Origin: Saturnia japonica
Taxonomy: Eukaryota > Arthropoda > Insecta > Lepidoptera > Saturniidae
Direction: 5' to 3'
Assembly (NCBI GenBank): GCA_033032175.1
Contig: CM065322.1
Coordinates: 7,316,001-7,380,000, forward strand
Length of the DNA: 64,000 nucleotides
Part shown: one piece after another, positions 39,105-49,068 of the stretch
Numbering within the stretch: the stretch's first letter is position 1
Layout of the letters: every line of letters begins with the position of its first letter
Made by a program: the position numbers and the translations under genes
The notes under the pieces: model-generated
What the model was told of the DNA's origin: nothing
Databases searched by the model: none
What the model saw: only the letters and a program-made list of their open reading frames with translations

Positions 39105-39385
39105 ACAGTTCATCTGTTCCCGCATATCTTCTAAATTACCTATCATAATTTTACAAATGTGAGGTGTCGTTAGAAGTGTCTTGATTGTCCGCTGGGTATA
39201 TAGGCAATGAAGTTCTTACACTGAATTCAATATGGCGCCCTTTAGAACGCATGAAGCCCTGTATTAAAAATATATAATTTACCGTGTTGAGTATCAGATG
39301 AAAGAGTTGAACAGCGCGTTTCAAAAATATAGATTGTACTTTTCAGAGCGCGATACTTTCCGAAGTCGATAATTTTAATAATATG
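39105..39385 (+). repeat. Interspersed repeat family U, copy 2
   Basis: Same orientation as 16730-17020 and shares TTACACTGAATTCAATATGG exactly. The order of blocks is kept to the end. Confidence 0.65.
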
Positions 39386-40722
39386 TCACGTATTCACTAA
39401 AAACATATATTGTACTATTATTAATTGTTTCCTTTAATTTAGGTGTGAACCCACTCAGATTGCGTGATGCCAGTCAAGTAATCTGAAACTAACAGCCTGT
39501 GTTCGTTTGTAAAATTCCATGATATTTACAGGCAACATTGTAAAAACGAATAATAATGACATGTAATGTTACCTGAACCAAATAATGCTACGAGGTTAGC
39601 GTTAAGTAAAACAGAGATTGAAAGCAACCTTCAGTTTTACGAGCACAAAGCATGGTCCAGAAATACGACATCGAAGCGTTTTCTTATAATATAAACATTT
39701 ACATTTGCCTTCTTAAAGATTTTTAATAGCCATTCAAACAACATAAACATTGCTATTTATAGTTAAAATAGCTTTTTTACCATAAACACTTTAAGTTACG
39801 AAAGAAAAAACGACTTTTGAAATTCAAGCCAAACGTATAAATGCTACTTACTACCTACAGGTAATTGAGAATGCGTACATGATGATTGTCTTCATCCAAA
39901 AATGTATTTTTGCATATCTATAATTTTGCAATTGTATTATTATTTGTAATATGTAATTTCAAGTGTTAGACGTTATCGCATTAGTACATATTTTTTTAAT
40001 AATTAATATTTTTTCAGTTATTTGAAGTTTTAACTTAAATTAAATTTTTATGTTTGCTACATGTACGTTGAAAAATTGCACCATAAAAAATACTTCAAAT
40101 TGAAATTGTTTATTATGCATCGATTAATTTCATAGTGAAAATGGTTACATGGATATTGGGAATTCGTACCTACTATGTACTTACGATATAATAATAAAAA
40201 TAAATCAACACTTTCCCATTGTACAACAAACCGCCTAAAAATAAATAAGCCAAAGCAATAGAATATTATTATTAGGTATCTGTGGGTGGAAAATTATATT
40301 CATCGCATAGTTCCATTATATTGTAGAGTGCATGGGGAGCTCTAAGGGAGGTGGTACCATTCATACTACTCGCTGAATGAGGTTATAAATGCAAATTGCA
40401 AGGATGCAACAAACCGCCTGCTGTATTCCGATATTGTTAGAGAACTCGTTCATTGTAATAGACACAATAGAGCGACATGGTAGTTGTGACGGCAAAGTTC
40501 TTAAATTAAGATGACTTGTACATGAAAGCTAGCCAACATAGGTCCGTGAGAGCAGAATTCCTTTTTAAAATTAATAATACACGAAATAAGGTCTCACAAG
40601 GAAATAATAGAAATATTTTTTTATTACCTGGTGATATCAAAATTTTGATATGGATAGAAACTTTGACGTACTAATTATCACCGCTAAAATTAAAGAAATG
40701 GCTTCTACTTTTGATTCATTTA
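39386..40722. other. No gene seen
   Basis: AT-rich, no recognisable frame or repeat boundary. Confidence 0.5.
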
Positions 40723-40973
40723 CGGCCGTTTTCAATAACCTATCTATCCTTTGTTTCAGTTACTAAAGATAGACAAATATATCATTTTGTCCTTACTTTT
40801 TTTCAGTAACCTATTTATGGATTGTTTTTCGTTGGTAATCCTAGATATCTAGGTATCCTATAGCTAGAATAGATAAGAAGGAAGCAGATATCTGTCTTAA
40901 GTTAAAGATAATACTATTACAAATATGTACTAATCGGGGATATTAAACTCAGATACGTTATTGAAAACGGCCG
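40723..40973. mobile_element. MITE with TTA target duplication
   Basis: Terminal inverted repeats start CGGCCGTTTTCAATAAC and extend about 23 bases with one mismatch. TTA flanks both ends (40720-40722 and 40974-40976). A 3-bp TTA duplication points to the PIF/Harbinger superfamily by established convention. 251 bp, non-coding. Confidence 0.8.
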
Positions 40974-41411
40974 TTAATAACTGACATCGTGCATACCCGA
41001 TAAAACAAAGATCGTATATAATGGAAATTGGGCCACGTTATTGAGCTAAACAAAGGTTTAGATACAATAATAACAAACAAAAATGTAGAAACAATAATAG
41101 ATAAATAGTAGTTGGTAGGTACCAAACAAATTTGTCACGACTTTGTTTTCGAGCATGATGTCAAAATACCTAAATATTAACCGATGTTTGAAATGCCTAA
41201 AGTGATGATATTCATGTTTTCTAAGAAATACATTTTTGGATTTCATTTTAGCAGCGTTGTAATTTGAAAGTCAATGAAACGGAAAAGCGAAAGCGACAGT
41301 AAAGAGACAGACACATAAATTCATAAGATTTAACGTGGGAGAAACAGAGATAAGAAAGTTTTAAACAATGGTAAAATGGTACAAAAGAGGTTTGTTGCCA
41401 CTCAATAATGA

Positions 41412-41631
41412 ATTTTATTACCTCACTAAAAAGGCACGAAACAAAAACTTTTTAGACAACACTTATGACATTCTGTTACTAATTGATATTGTGTTACGTT
41501 ACCATGGATATTTCAAGTTGAACTTTATTACCTCAACAAAAAGGCACGAAACAAAAACTTTTTAGACAACACCTATGACATTCTGTTACTGATTGGTCTT
41601 GTGTTAGGCTACCACGGATATTTCAAATGTG
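41412..41631 (+). repeat. Tandem duplication, 2 x about 110 bp
   Basis: Both units contain AAAAAGGCACGAAACAAAAA and CTTTTTAGACAACAC.TATGACATTCTGTTACT. They differ by about a dozen scattered substitutions. The first unit is part of a 65-codon frame that has no recognised motif. Confidence 0.9.
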
Positions 41632-43321
41632 CATTAATTGAAAACGATATTGTGAATAATATATGTATGTACATTTTCATAAACTTTAAATTAATGTGTA
41701 TTCGATCATTTTCTGTATTAAAAAAAAAAACATAGATGTGAAGGTTTAATTTCTACCACGTGTGAATTGCACACATAATTATTTTTTCATTCTAAAAATT
41801 TTCATAACAATGATACGCTATTGATCAAGCCTGAAAGACTTAATTTACAAAATCCCATTAAATCTAAATATTGTTACTACATCGTCCGAAACTATTTTAG
41901 TTTCAACCGTATTAGGTACGTATTGACTACGAAACTACAGCAAAGCTATTATTCTTAAGACGTGGAAACATTGATCATGCGTCCCATTTAACTCATAAGT
42001 ATGGGCGAAAGTAAAAGGGAAATTGTATGACAATTAGAACAATAAAAGAAAGCTGCTAATCTAAATTCAATCCGTATTATATTCCAGCCAAAGAATGCTT
42101 TGAATGCGGATTAAACCATTTTCACAACAGCAAAAGCTGCGAAAATTATTTCCTTACACTTGCGCAAAATTTGGAACATTAAACTTGGTTTACCACCACG
42201 AAAATTAAAGTCATTTTATATGAATTTACATAACACGATATATCCTTTTTTTTTAAATCAAACAGATTTATTTACCACTACACCCATAATATTACATTTT
42301 ATAAGTTTTTATGTTTTGTACTAAATATATTCTATTAAAATTATGTTGTGTCTATTCTGATTGCTATAAAGTCCATGTAATTGCTTTCTAGTTATGCTTG
42401 CTACCATATCAAGCAAGCAATCCACAGTAGGTCAGCTCTGAAAATTGAAGCCTGTTTATCTTTTAATGTGGTTTTGTTTTCCTAGCCTTTTTGGTATTAA
42501 TCTCGTAGACATGGATCCTCCCTCGATGAGAAGATACCGAATCAAAATTGAAACTCAATGACTGATAAAAATCGAGTCAATTTACGAATCCTAAACACCA
42601 CTCAATCAATGACATATTAATTAGTTGTCAAGCAAAAATGTAATCGAACAGTTTTACCACTACATTGTACTAAATTTTATACATATATAGTATGGCTATA
42701 TAATAATATAACATAAAATATTATGATAACATAAACATATCAAAAAATGAAAGCGTAAGTTTTTAGTAGACACTAATATCAAATAAGATTATAGGACAGA
42801 ACTGAAGAGTTTACACTCTCAAGAGATTACCTGTCTCTTATGTTCAACGCCTACACATACATAAACCATTAAATATCAACATGATAATAACTACTATAAC
42901 ACTCTATTGACATCTGTCTGCCACTCAAAAATTTTCAATTTATCATCTCGAAAAATGTAACCTGAATAACTGAACCGGTCTCGCGGAGGCCAAGCCAAAG
43001 GACGTTAGATTTGAATCGTCTACTGAGACTAAGGTTTTAGTGGACTAAAACGTGATAAATGATGATGTATTTTGGTAGAACATTTTCTTATACCTTTCTT
43101 GTCAGGTGGTAGGACAGTGGACATGACAATTGTGTCCGACTGGACAGCGACCACTGTAATCAAGTAACAACCACCATAGCGTATACAAGCGCGTATACAA
43201 ATAGGCGTGTTGGGGTCTATGTCCAACGGGGTTGCGACCACAATGCACTCACTTTTGGTTTGTCGCATTTCGGGATCAGTCAGTATACATATATTCATCA
43301 GCCGAGAGACTTCCAGAGGCA
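41632..43321. other. No recognised gene
   Basis: AT-rich until about 42960. The stretch 42970-43320 is less AT-rich and open on the minus strand for 97 codons (43322-43029), overlapped by a + frame (43207-43536) that runs through a MITE. I see no domain in either. Confidence 0.4.
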
Positions 43322-43324
43322 CTA

Positions 43325-43477
43325 GCCAAGTTGTCTTTCTACAATCATTAACACTAATGGAATTTAAAAAAATGTATGGATGTCTCAGCGATAAATCACG
43401 TGATCACATAATTATGTCAATTCCATATATCTTTTTGTTTTCTATTAGCGTTAATGATTGTAAAACGGCAACTTGGC
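43325..43477. mobile_element. MITE with TA target duplication
   Basis: GCCAAGTTG...CAACTTGGC termini flanked by TA on both sides (43323-43324, 43478-43479). The inverted repeat continues to about 35 bases with a few mismatches (ACAATCATTAACACTAA against its partner at 43444-43478). TA flanks are the Tc1/mariner signature. 153 bp. Confidence 0.75.
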
Positions 43478-43481
43478 TAGG

Positions 43482-44459
43482 CCCTCATGCCGACATGACA
43501 ACGGCGAACGGTCAAGGATTACTGATTTCTCGATGATCACCGTTAATTTTGGATTGTACTGCGCTCACCATCAGGTACAGTGCCCTCACTTTACCGTTCT
43601 ACTATAAAAAAGCTACCACCTTGTAGCAGAAAATAAGTCACCAAGCACCCTGACTGTATATTCAGGTTAATTGAATAAATTGCTCAGTGCAGACTTTCAA
43701 ATAATTAAATGTAACGACCGATTATTTCGTGGGAATTAAACCCGGAACTGTGTTACTAGAAGTTTTTTCATCCACATAATCATAAAAAGTTATCGTTCAT
43801 AAATACAAACAAAAAGAAGGCTAGACTTTCATAAACAATAGATTAATATCTATAATGGGTAAATATAAATATTAAAAGGCTTATTTTAAACGGTCACTAT
43901 AAAAACGGATGGTGCATTTGTGATCGATGATATTTGTGTAAGTGAAACCCAACATCTCAATTGCCAATCAATGACAAAGCAGAAACCAACAGGCACTCAT
44001 ATTTCTTTTCACAGCTATTTATAAACAAGATTACTTTGACATCAAACACTCCATTTTAAATGTGAAAGTGAAGTTTCATCACTTTGATTATATTATAAGT
44101 CGGCATGTTTATTTTTGTACTGTCATTAGTTTGCAATCAACTTAATAACAGCTAATAATTCAAACTCATCTTAAATTATATTCAATACAAATCTGTATGT
44201 ACATTAATTTTGAAATTATAAAACGTGCAGAGATTTATGAACTTTTTTATTATATTAAATTTTATTCAAAGATGATATATTAATCTGATATTATACAGAT
44301 AGACATTAATTGTAACCCGTAGGGATATTAAAAGCGAAATGAACTTATATTACGAGCCAATCATTTTGTACACCTACTACTAGTAAAGAAATCGAGACTT
44401 CGTACACGTAATTACAATTATTAATTTTTATATGAATAACAATAAAACATATATCCTAT
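43482..44459. other. No gene seen
   Basis: A GCTCACCATCAGGTACAGTG block at 43563 resembles fragments of other lepidopteran repeats; otherwise nothing. Confidence 0.45.
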
Positions 44460-44575
44460 AGCCATTAGTCTGCAAGTAGCTCTCAATTACTGAATTAATT
44501 TTTAGAATTGGATTAGTAGTTCCAGAGATTAACAAATATATTCACAGGCGACACCTCTTTATAATAATATTATTC
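44460..44575 (-). mobile_element. Helitron 5'-region fragment
   Basis: Minus strand reads TTATAAAGAGGTGTCGCC then TTAATCTCTGGAACTACTAA, the module order of the Helitron 5' halves. Confidence 0.4.
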
Positions 44576-45492
44576 CATTTACATACTTTTTAATACATAG
44601 GTATATTTTATTATCACCCATTAGTTTATTAACGAAGTGAAATTATATTAAGTAATCTAAACTTAACCTATTAACTGATTTTAAAAATTCTTTATACAGA
44701 ACCATACAAAAGTACATCAAGTAAAAAGTTAACAACAGTCAAGTTATCCTTAAGCACCGAAATTCCAAACAATAAAGTTTGGTGGTTAATTATGCTCTAA
44801 CCATGGTTCGAATAAATTTTACAAATTATAATGTCCTAGTGATATTATGGTCATAAGTATTAAATTTTAAAAAAGGAATTCATCTACGCACACTCATCCA
44901 TTCAACCAAATATAGCAAACAAATTATTGCACTTCTAGACACATTGACATCCCACAATTCACCGACTTGAAAGCCCGACTCAGACCTTAACACTGCTGTG
45001 AAAGACTAACTCAAAAGAGATATTTCTAATAAATGCCTATTCGTGCTCTTAATGTATTTTATATCACATCACTATGGTTTTCCAAACCATTATATTAAAA
45101 ATCATTGCTGTATTTGCATATTTTACACATGCTAATAATTGTACATGAGAACACACTGAAGGAAAGTAGCGGAGCATCTTAAATCTAATCAGACCTAACA
45201 CAATAGCACTGTATAAATATTAAACTGTGTTTCTGTTTGTACAAGATTAGTGTAAAATGTAATCATTTGCATAAATAGAAAATCTAGCATTTATACGAAT
45301 TATAACATTTATTGTAATACTGAAATTGCCAAGAATAAATCACTTTAATACTTTGAGCCTGGTTGATTCAGTTACAAAATACTAAACTACTTACTAAATA
45401 CTTATGATTTTTTTTGTTACAAACGTTATCCTTGAGTTTTTTATAATAACTACGAGTTTATGCCGCTACTATATAAAAGTAATATTGTAAAA

Positions 45493-45873
45493 CATTGGTT
45501 CCTACACTTTTCAATCTTGTTACCCCTATGACCTATTAAGAAAACTCATTTTACCCTCTTCCACTCTTAAATTTTTTATCACAGAGAAAATGACACATGA
45601 AAATACAAACAGTCTTAATTAATCATAATAAAATTAACATTATTATATAACTTTTTTTAATAAAAAGCATATATTTAATTAGTCGATGCCTATTATGTCA
45701 ATGCACTATTGCCATTTTAATGGAAAGTTCCCTGAGGACGGGAATCGATGAACTCTTTAAAGTCGTTTTCACAGCCTGATTAGATTAGTAATATTTCCCT
45801 AAAGATTTATTACCTCTGCAAGGTAGCTATTTTACTCTTTAGGGGGTAATAACTTCCAGGCTCGGAACCCAGG
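45493..45873. mobile_element. hAT-type MITE with perfect 8-bp TSD
   Basis: Identical 8-mers TTGTAAAA flank the element (45485-45492 and 45874-45881). Ends are CATTGGTTCC on the left and, on the minus strand, CCTGGGTTCC on the right, with a further shared TTACCCC inside both ends. An 8-bp duplication and this end motif define hAT. 381 bp, no coding. Confidence 0.85.
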
Positions 45874-45881
45874 TTGTAAAA

Positions 45882-46519
45882 CCTCCTTACAAGAGACTCT
45901 TTGCTATTGAATTTACTTTCACAATTGTTTCGATTCTAACCTATCCTAACCTAGTACATCGGTTCTTTCTTTATAATACTATTAATACCTTACTACCGGA
46001 TTAAATTTTGAATGGTCACAGTTAGAAACTGGACTAATTTTGAAGGAATCGAGTTACAAACGTGGTTCAAGTTGAGACCAGTGAACAAGTTGTCAAGTAT
46101 TTATAACAATAAGATGATATACCTAATCAAAACAACGTGACAGCTTGATATTTCAGAGGGGGTCGATAAGTACTCAAACACATGGCAACGTGATTGGTCA
46201 ATTTAACTTGTTCAACTTTTCGTTGTTGCATACACTACATTTTTAGAGTTCGTTCTTTAACGTGCCGTGTAAACAGCGACGTATGTATGGTAGGTATTGT
46301 TGATATTTATTCGTTAGTTATGTCGTATTTTGTATTGTAATTTACTTATATTTATCTGATTCACTTTATAAACAAATTCCGTTGAAATGTTTGTTTTTTC
46401 TTTACTAAATATGTACTACTAAGTACCTAAATAAATTTATCTTCCAATTTGCAGCCATAAAAGCATGCTTACATTTATACGGATTTTCAGTTCACAAAAC
46501 CTAAAGAAGACACTTTTTA
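45882..46519. other. No gene seen
   Basis: AT-rich; no frame or repeat recognised. Confidence 0.5.
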
Positions 46520-46710
46520 ACAAAAAAGAACACTAACTTCAGGAATTCCCTGCTGCATCTTTGAAGTTGAAGGTCCAATGCCGATAAAATTAAAATGGAA
46601 AAAAGGAATGAAAAAAGAATCATCCAAATCGGTTCATAGACAAAGAAGTTATGGCTGAACATCCCATAAATAAATACATTCGAATTGATAAACTCCTTTT
46701 TTGAAGTCAA
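46520..46710. repeat. Interspersed repeat family T, best copy
   Basis: Contains all the blocks found in the other three copies, ending CATTCGAATTGATAAACTCC TTTTTTGAAGTC. The minus-strand 69-codon frame is translated repeat. Confidence 0.65.
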
Positions 46711-47093
46711 TTATAAAACTAATATTTCGTAAATATACCTTCAAAATTGACAACTGCATATCAGATTACAATCACAAATCTTATCACATTCAAGCGGTCG
46801 TATTTGAGAGGAAGATTGTATATCAATGAAAACCAAATGTCATTGTTTGCAGAACACTCAATTACCGTAAATTAGCGGTTCTTTAAAATTGAACAGCTAA
46901 TTAAAGTGTACGAAATACCAATATGTTATCACAGGTTTTGTTTAGTTTTTAATTATTTGTAATTAATTAAATGATTTTCTTCTTTGCTATACCCATTTGT
47001 TTAAAAAATATTAAAGATTTATTATAAAAGCAAAACAAAAAGAAACAAATTGGTGTAAACAAAGCGAAGCGAAACTTTACACATATAGTCAAC

Positions 47094-47270
47094 CTCGTGG
47101 CGAATTGGTATAAAGAAAGACCAACTATTGATTCAAGAGGTTGTGGGTTCCATCTCTGCTTATATGTAAAACGTAGAATTACATTATCATCACACCCATC
47201 ATGCTCAAAAATGACAGATGATACATTCCAACCTAATGGAACGCCTCAACCTCATAAGGTAATTTAAATA
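47094..47270 (+). mobile_element. tRNA-like SINE remnant
   Basis: A-box-like TGGCGAATTGGT (47099-47110) and B-box-like GGTTCCATCTC (47146-47156) at tRNA-gene spacing, in the context CCTCGTGGCGAATTGGTATA. The B box is degenerate, and no acceptor stem forms, so this is a dead SINE rather than a tRNA gene. Confidence 0.45.
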
Positions 47271-48151
47271 TACGTAATTTGAACGTCACTCATGTAATTT
47301 CAATTCGTCGTCTTACTTTCTCAACATCGTATCTCAGATTTTTTTTTTTTTCATTAAAATATAGCGTATGTAAAAATATTTCCTCAATCATGAGCTCTCA
47401 TTCTTACAACATAATTACAATAAATAAATTTTAAAGCAATGATTCCCAACCATATGAACCGTTCATGCTAGAACTTATTGTGCATACTAAAGTATATTAA
47501 TTTATTACGTTCTTTAAATAACAATATGTAAGCGATGAAACGTAAATACAATGATAAATTTAAAATGTCGAAAAGTGCCCATCCTAAAACCTTTTAAGCT
47601 CATAATTTCATAGCCAAAAGCATTGAAACGATTCAATGATCCGAGTCGTATACTATAGAGTATAAACTTTTTATATTTATACGCTCCTGTTTTAATCCTC
47701 ATTGTGTTTTATTTAGACATTGAGAGAATATTTCGCCGTATTTCGAGCAACTACAATCACAATATTCACAGTTTTATCATGGCCAACTATACACAGTGAT
47801 TTGTTATGTTTTTTTTAATGACATAGGTCATGATGACGGTAAATGATTAAGTTCCCTTGGGATATTTTATTGTAAAAAATGTGAAATATCTCATATAGGT
47901 AGCACTATTTTTTGTATTATAATATAGTAAACAGTCCACTTCATGTACAGTATTCACTTAGGCTTTTACAAACAATAAATCTTTTGCGCATAAAACAAAA
48001 TAGAACATGCGTGAAGTTACGTTTAATTTTGTTTGATATTTGCATGATCGTAGTTATATCCGGCATGAGTCCAATAGAGCGCGAATAAGAAACCGCTCCT
48101 TATTCAGTAATAGCATTGCTATTATACCTACACAAAGAGCATAATCATTCT
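47271..48151. other. No gene seen; target region of the errantivirus
   Basis: AT-rich. Open frame 47514-47702 (-) unrecognised. Near 47440, CAATGATTCCCAACC resembles a hAT end but has no partner. Confidence 0.5.
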
Positions 48152-48155
48152 AGGT

Positions 48156-48462
48156 AGTTATGCAGTCTGTACCCTCTCTTATTACGTCTTGTTAATTGGT
48201 ACATACGTTAGAAATGCTGATGTTACGTTTTTAACCCATATTATGTCTGCAAACTACTGATAGACACCTGGTGTTTTGACTGAATGTATTGCGACATATT
48301 TCTCATTATTTCATAGTAAACAGCCCCACTTTGTGTTTATAGAATAAGAGTTTATAAAAGAGACATTTGTAACAAATAAAAGCATTCTTAATAAAGCTTC
48401 TTGAGAATCAGTCTTGTCTTAGACTTTTTAAAAACCCTCGGCAGTGCTCCCGAAATTTAACT
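48156..48462 (+). repeat. 5' LTR
   Basis: Begins AGTTATGCAG and ends AAATTTAACT. Contains TATAAAAG (48353), AATAAA at 48375 and 48390, and an initiator-like TCAGT (48408-48412) that would start the RNA, giving a U3 of about 254 bp and a short R-U5. Its last T is also the first base of the primer site. I saw no difference from the 3' LTR. Confidence 0.95.
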
Positions 48463-48479
48463 GGCGCAGTCGGTAGGAT
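48462..48479 (+). promoter_or_regulatory. Primer binding site, tRNA-Ser
   Basis: TGGCGCAGTCGGTAGGAT is complementary to the 3' end of insect tRNA-Ser including its CCA (18 matching bases against the Drosophila tRNA-Ser end as I remember it). This is where minus-strand DNA synthesis starts. Confidence 0.88.
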
Positions 48480-48635
48480 ACTCAATCAACAATAAAAGTC
48501 TGTGTTCGAGTCTTACAAATCGGTCTCATGTGCAGATTTTGAGTATCTACGAACCAATAAATAAGTTAACGTCGGGTTCCACATCTATTTCCGAGAGATC
48601 CTGTCCTAAAAGCGAAAGCAGCTATACGGCAAGAC

Positions 48636-48658
48636 ATGGGAACGAGCAGACTGTAAGT
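48636..48658 (+). promoter_or_regulatory. Leader mini-exon and splice donor for env mRNA
   Basis: An ATG at 48636 opens five codons plus two bases before GTAAGT (48653-48658), a consensus splice donor. On unspliced RNA the same frame ends at a TAA inside the donor (48654-48656), so it is only a six-codon upstream frame. When spliced to the AG at 53993-53994 the phase agrees with env. An earlier tiny frame (48528-48542) also precedes gag. Confidence 0.7.
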
Positions 48659-48726
48659 GACCATTTTTACAATCCTTGTCTCGTCCTTGTTATTTTCTGT
48701 GGTTGTATTTTTCGTTGGACATTGTT

Positions 48727-48840
48727 ATAATTTTCAAACAAAAATCGTTGAAAATTATTTAACAAATTTTTATAATTTTCAAACAAACATCGTTGAAAAT
48801 TATTTTTCATAATTTTCGAATAAAAATCGTCGAAAGTTAT
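48727..48840 (+). repeat. Three tandem 32-base hairpins in the leader
   Basis: Units at 48727-48758, 48772-48803 and 48809-48840 each have an 11-base stem ATAATTTTCAA/TTGAAAATTAT and a 10-base loop. In unit 3 the stem is ATAATTTTCGA/TCGAAAGTTAT: one A-T pair has become G-C on both sides, and one change gives a U-G pair in RNA. Pairing is thus kept despite substitutions. Likely an RNA signal (packaging or dimer formation) or a protein-binding array; function unknown. Confidence 0.85.
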
Positions 48841-48888
48841 TTGACTTCATAGATTATAAGATATTGAGAAATATTAATAATAAATATT

Positions 48889-49044
48889 AATTTTGAGAAT
48901 TTTAATTTGATAATTTTAATTTCGATAATTTTAATTTTGAGAATTTTGATTTTGATAATTTTGTTATAAGATTTATTTTGTGAATTTTATTTTGAAAATA
49001 TTATTTTGTGAATTTTAATTTTGTGAATTTTACTTTGTGTGTGT
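48889..49044 (+). repeat. AT-rich tandem array before gag
   Basis: About nine units of 14-16 bases: first AATTTTGAGAATTTT-type units (48889-48963), then ATTTTGTGAATTTT-type units (48973-49037). Leader repeats are known in the gypsy element, where they bind an insulator protein, but the gypsy site core TGCATA is absent here. Confidence 0.75.
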
Positions 49045-49068
49045 TTAATTAAATAAATACAATTCAAA

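Noticed and set aside
43029..43536. Opposed 97- and 109-codon frames as a host gene
   Set aside because: The plus frame runs through a MITE, and neither translation has a recognisable domain.
47094..47166. Possible tRNA gene
   Set aside because: A and B boxes are only partly right and the arms do not fold into a cloverleaf with a paired acceptor stem; a SINE remnant fits better.
47439..47460. hAT left end CAATGATTCCCAACC
   Set aside because: No inverted partner within the next kilobase and no target duplication found.
48530..48730. 66-codon frame in the provirus leader
   Set aside because: Starts at GTG, spans the splice donor and has no retroviral domain.
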